Below are positions 62,929-64,000 of a DNA stretch of 64,000 nucleotides, piece after piece. The notes under the pieces are model-generated. The model saw nothing but the letters and a program-made list of their open reading frames with translations. It made no database searches and had not been told where the DNA came from. Each line of letters starts with the position of its first letter. Positions within the stretch are counted from its first letter, which is position 1. The position numbers were made by a program, and so were the translations under genes. The stretch spans positions 434,001-498,000 of the forward strand of contig NZ_JAAEHL010000003.1 of the NCBI RefSeq assembly GCF_010614725.1, read 5' to 3'. The stretch is from Flavobacterium ajazii (GTDB taxonomy: Bacteria; Bacteroidota; Bacteroidia; Flavobacteriales; Flavobacteriaceae).

Positions 62929-64000
62929 ATGAGCAAAGAAATAACAGCCAAAAAGTCCAAAAAGAAGGATTCCAAAATAGTAAAAAAAATCAAACAGCAC
63001 ATGTACAAATGGCATCGTGCTATTGGTTTAATTACAATTATTCCGGTAATCTTCTGGACATTATCAGGTTTGATGCATCCGTTTATGGCGCATTTTTTCA
63101 AGCCTGAAATTGCGCATGAGAAACTGGAACAACAAATAATTAATAAAAATCAACTGCAGCTATCTATTCAGGAAGTTTTAGAAAAAAACAACATCACTGA
63201 ATTTAAAAACTTTAGAATCGTTTCTTTTAAGAACACTACTTTTTATCAGGTCAAAACCCTTACCGGCAGTTTATTGTATTTTGATACTTCGAATGCTAAA
63301 AAACTCAAAAACGGTGACCAGAAATATGCAGAATGGCTTTCAAGATATTTTTTGGATGATCAAAAAAGTTCAGTCAAAAAGAGTGAAATTGTAACCGAAT
63401 TTACTTCGCAATATAAATATGTAAATCGCTATTTACCAGTCTACAAGCTAACTTTCGAGCGTCCTGATACAATGGAAATTTATGTTGAAACCTCATCAGG
63501 TAAACTGGCGACTTACAATCCAGCTTCAAGACAATGGTTTATCTGGTTTTTCGACACATTCCATAACTGGTCATTTATAGATGCTATTTCGAACAACAGT
63601 ATCCGGATAATCACCATGATTTTCCTGTTATCAATCATTGGATTTTCTGCACTGAGCGGTATCTTAATTTACGGTTTTCTTTGGAAACAATTCAAAAAAA
63701 CAGATAGTTTACAACCCAAAAAAGGATTTCGAAAATACCATCGCCAAATCGGGATCTGGGTTTCGCTTTTTACATTGACATTTGCTTTCAGCGGTGCTTA
63801 TCATGCCACTACCAAATGGGAACCTTATACTTTATCACAAATGATCTACGAACCTACTTTTGAAATCAAAGAAATTCCCGAAGCCAATAACAAGCTTGAT
63901 TTAGACTGGAATCGTTTTCAAAACATGAGTATTATTACACTAAACGACAAGACTTATTATCGTTGTCAGTTGGCTGAAAAAGAAACAAAAAGATTCAAAA
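62929..64000 (+). CDS. PepSY-domain membrane protein (3' truncated by window end)
   Basis: 357 codons visible, no stop before the window end. After a Lys-rich start (MSKEITAKKSKKKDSK) comes KWHRAIGLITIIPVIFWTLS (first helix, about residues 28-50), a periplasmic PepSY-like region, a second helix near residues 225-245 (IIGFSALSGILIYGFLW) and a third, YHRQIGIWVSLFTLTFAFSG. This PepSY-TM layout is common next to TonB receptors for iron or copper, with a proposed role in reductive metal release or import. It starts 11 bases after the dispersed hairpin repeat. Confidence 0.88.
   Translation, partial: MSKEITAKKSKKKDSKIVKKIKQHMYKWHRAIGLITIIPVIFWTLSGLMHPFMAHFFKPEIAHEKLEQQIINKNQLQLSIQEVLEKNNITEFKNFRIVSFKNTTFYQVKTLTGSLLYFDTSNAKKLKNGDQKYAEWLSRYFLDDQKSSVKKSEIVTEFTSQYKYVNRYLPVYKLTFERPDTMEIYVETSSGKLATYNPASRQWFIWFFDTFHNWSFIDAISNNSIRIITMIFLLSIIGFSALSGILIYGFLWKQFKKTDSLQPKKGFRKYHRQIGIWVSLFTLTFAFSGAYHATTKWEPYTLSQMIYEPTFEIKEIPEANNKLDLDWNRFQNMSIITLNDKTYYRCQLAEKETKRFK

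Noticed and set aside
1..64000. CRISPR arrays, tRNA or rRNA genes, phage or transposase genes
   Set aside because: No regularly spaced repeats, cloverleaf sequences or recognisable mobile-element proteins were found on either strand.

Overview
The window looks like chromosome of a low-GC member of the Bacteroidota, most likely Flavobacterium or a close relative. The evidence is a type IX secretion (T9SS) type B C-terminal signal on a truncated adhesin, many lipoproteins with a short hydrophobic leader ending in Cys, Bacteroidota-type promoters (TAnnTTTG, in places with an upstream TTG), a bacillithiol enzyme (BshC), a DUF4295 protein beside L33 and L28, and a SecA of about 1,110 residues. I saw no tRNA, rRNA, CRISPR array, transposase or prophage.

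Layout. 1-2069: 3' end of a large repeat-containing secreted protein. 2118-4760: a minus-strand operon rtcB-prfH-TPR, an RNA-ligase plus release-factor-homologue module. Upstream of it (4964-5120) is a small structured leader or sRNA with a 9-codon ORF and its own terminator. 5354-13504: housekeeping and accessory genes (MHS transporter, bshC, NagX-like membrane protein, ndk, DUF721/DciA-like protein, serine hydrolase lipoprotein, archaemetzincin-like lipoprotein). 13511-20202: core genes (ftsY, DUF4295, rpmG, rpmB, cinA, an Hpt/FAH gene pair, a DnaQ-type exonuclease, a 2-oxoacid dehydrogenase E2). 20286-47852: surface-polysaccharide region, nearly all on the minus strand.

The polysaccharide region has an Omp85-like barrel, a PHP-type tyrosine phosphatase on the plus strand, Wzc and Wza homologues, and a WcaJ-like initiating transferase. 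It also has five recognisable glycosyltransferases and one possible GT-D enzyme, a Wzx flippase and a probable Wzy polymerase. Six acyl- or acetyltransferases, an adjacent GMC oxidoreductase and aldo/keto reductase pair, gmd and fcl for GDP-L-fucose, and a cytidylyltransferase-like gene complete it. Together they describe a Wzx/Wzy-type, probably fucose-containing and acylated capsule or exopolysaccharide, with export controlled by a tyrosine kinase and phosphatase. The central part (about 30-44 kb) reads as more AT-rich than its flanks, as is usual for exchangeable glycan loci.

48408-64000: a secreted protein followed by a decayed copy of its own C-terminus, a Uup-type ABC-F ATPase, an FKBP lipoprotein, a methyltransferase, a LolD-like ATPase, a PduO-type adenosyltransferase, a DUF2795 protein, secA, and a putative metal-uptake cluster (CNGxC small membrane protein, TonB-dependent receptor, PepSY membrane protein cut by the window end).

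The most interesting non-coding signal is a dispersed element of about 70 bp with a central hairpin. It occurs three times (11415-11482, 14551-14625, 62848-62917). Its outer arms are conserved, while the hairpin stems differ in sequence but remain paired, which points to selection on the structure.
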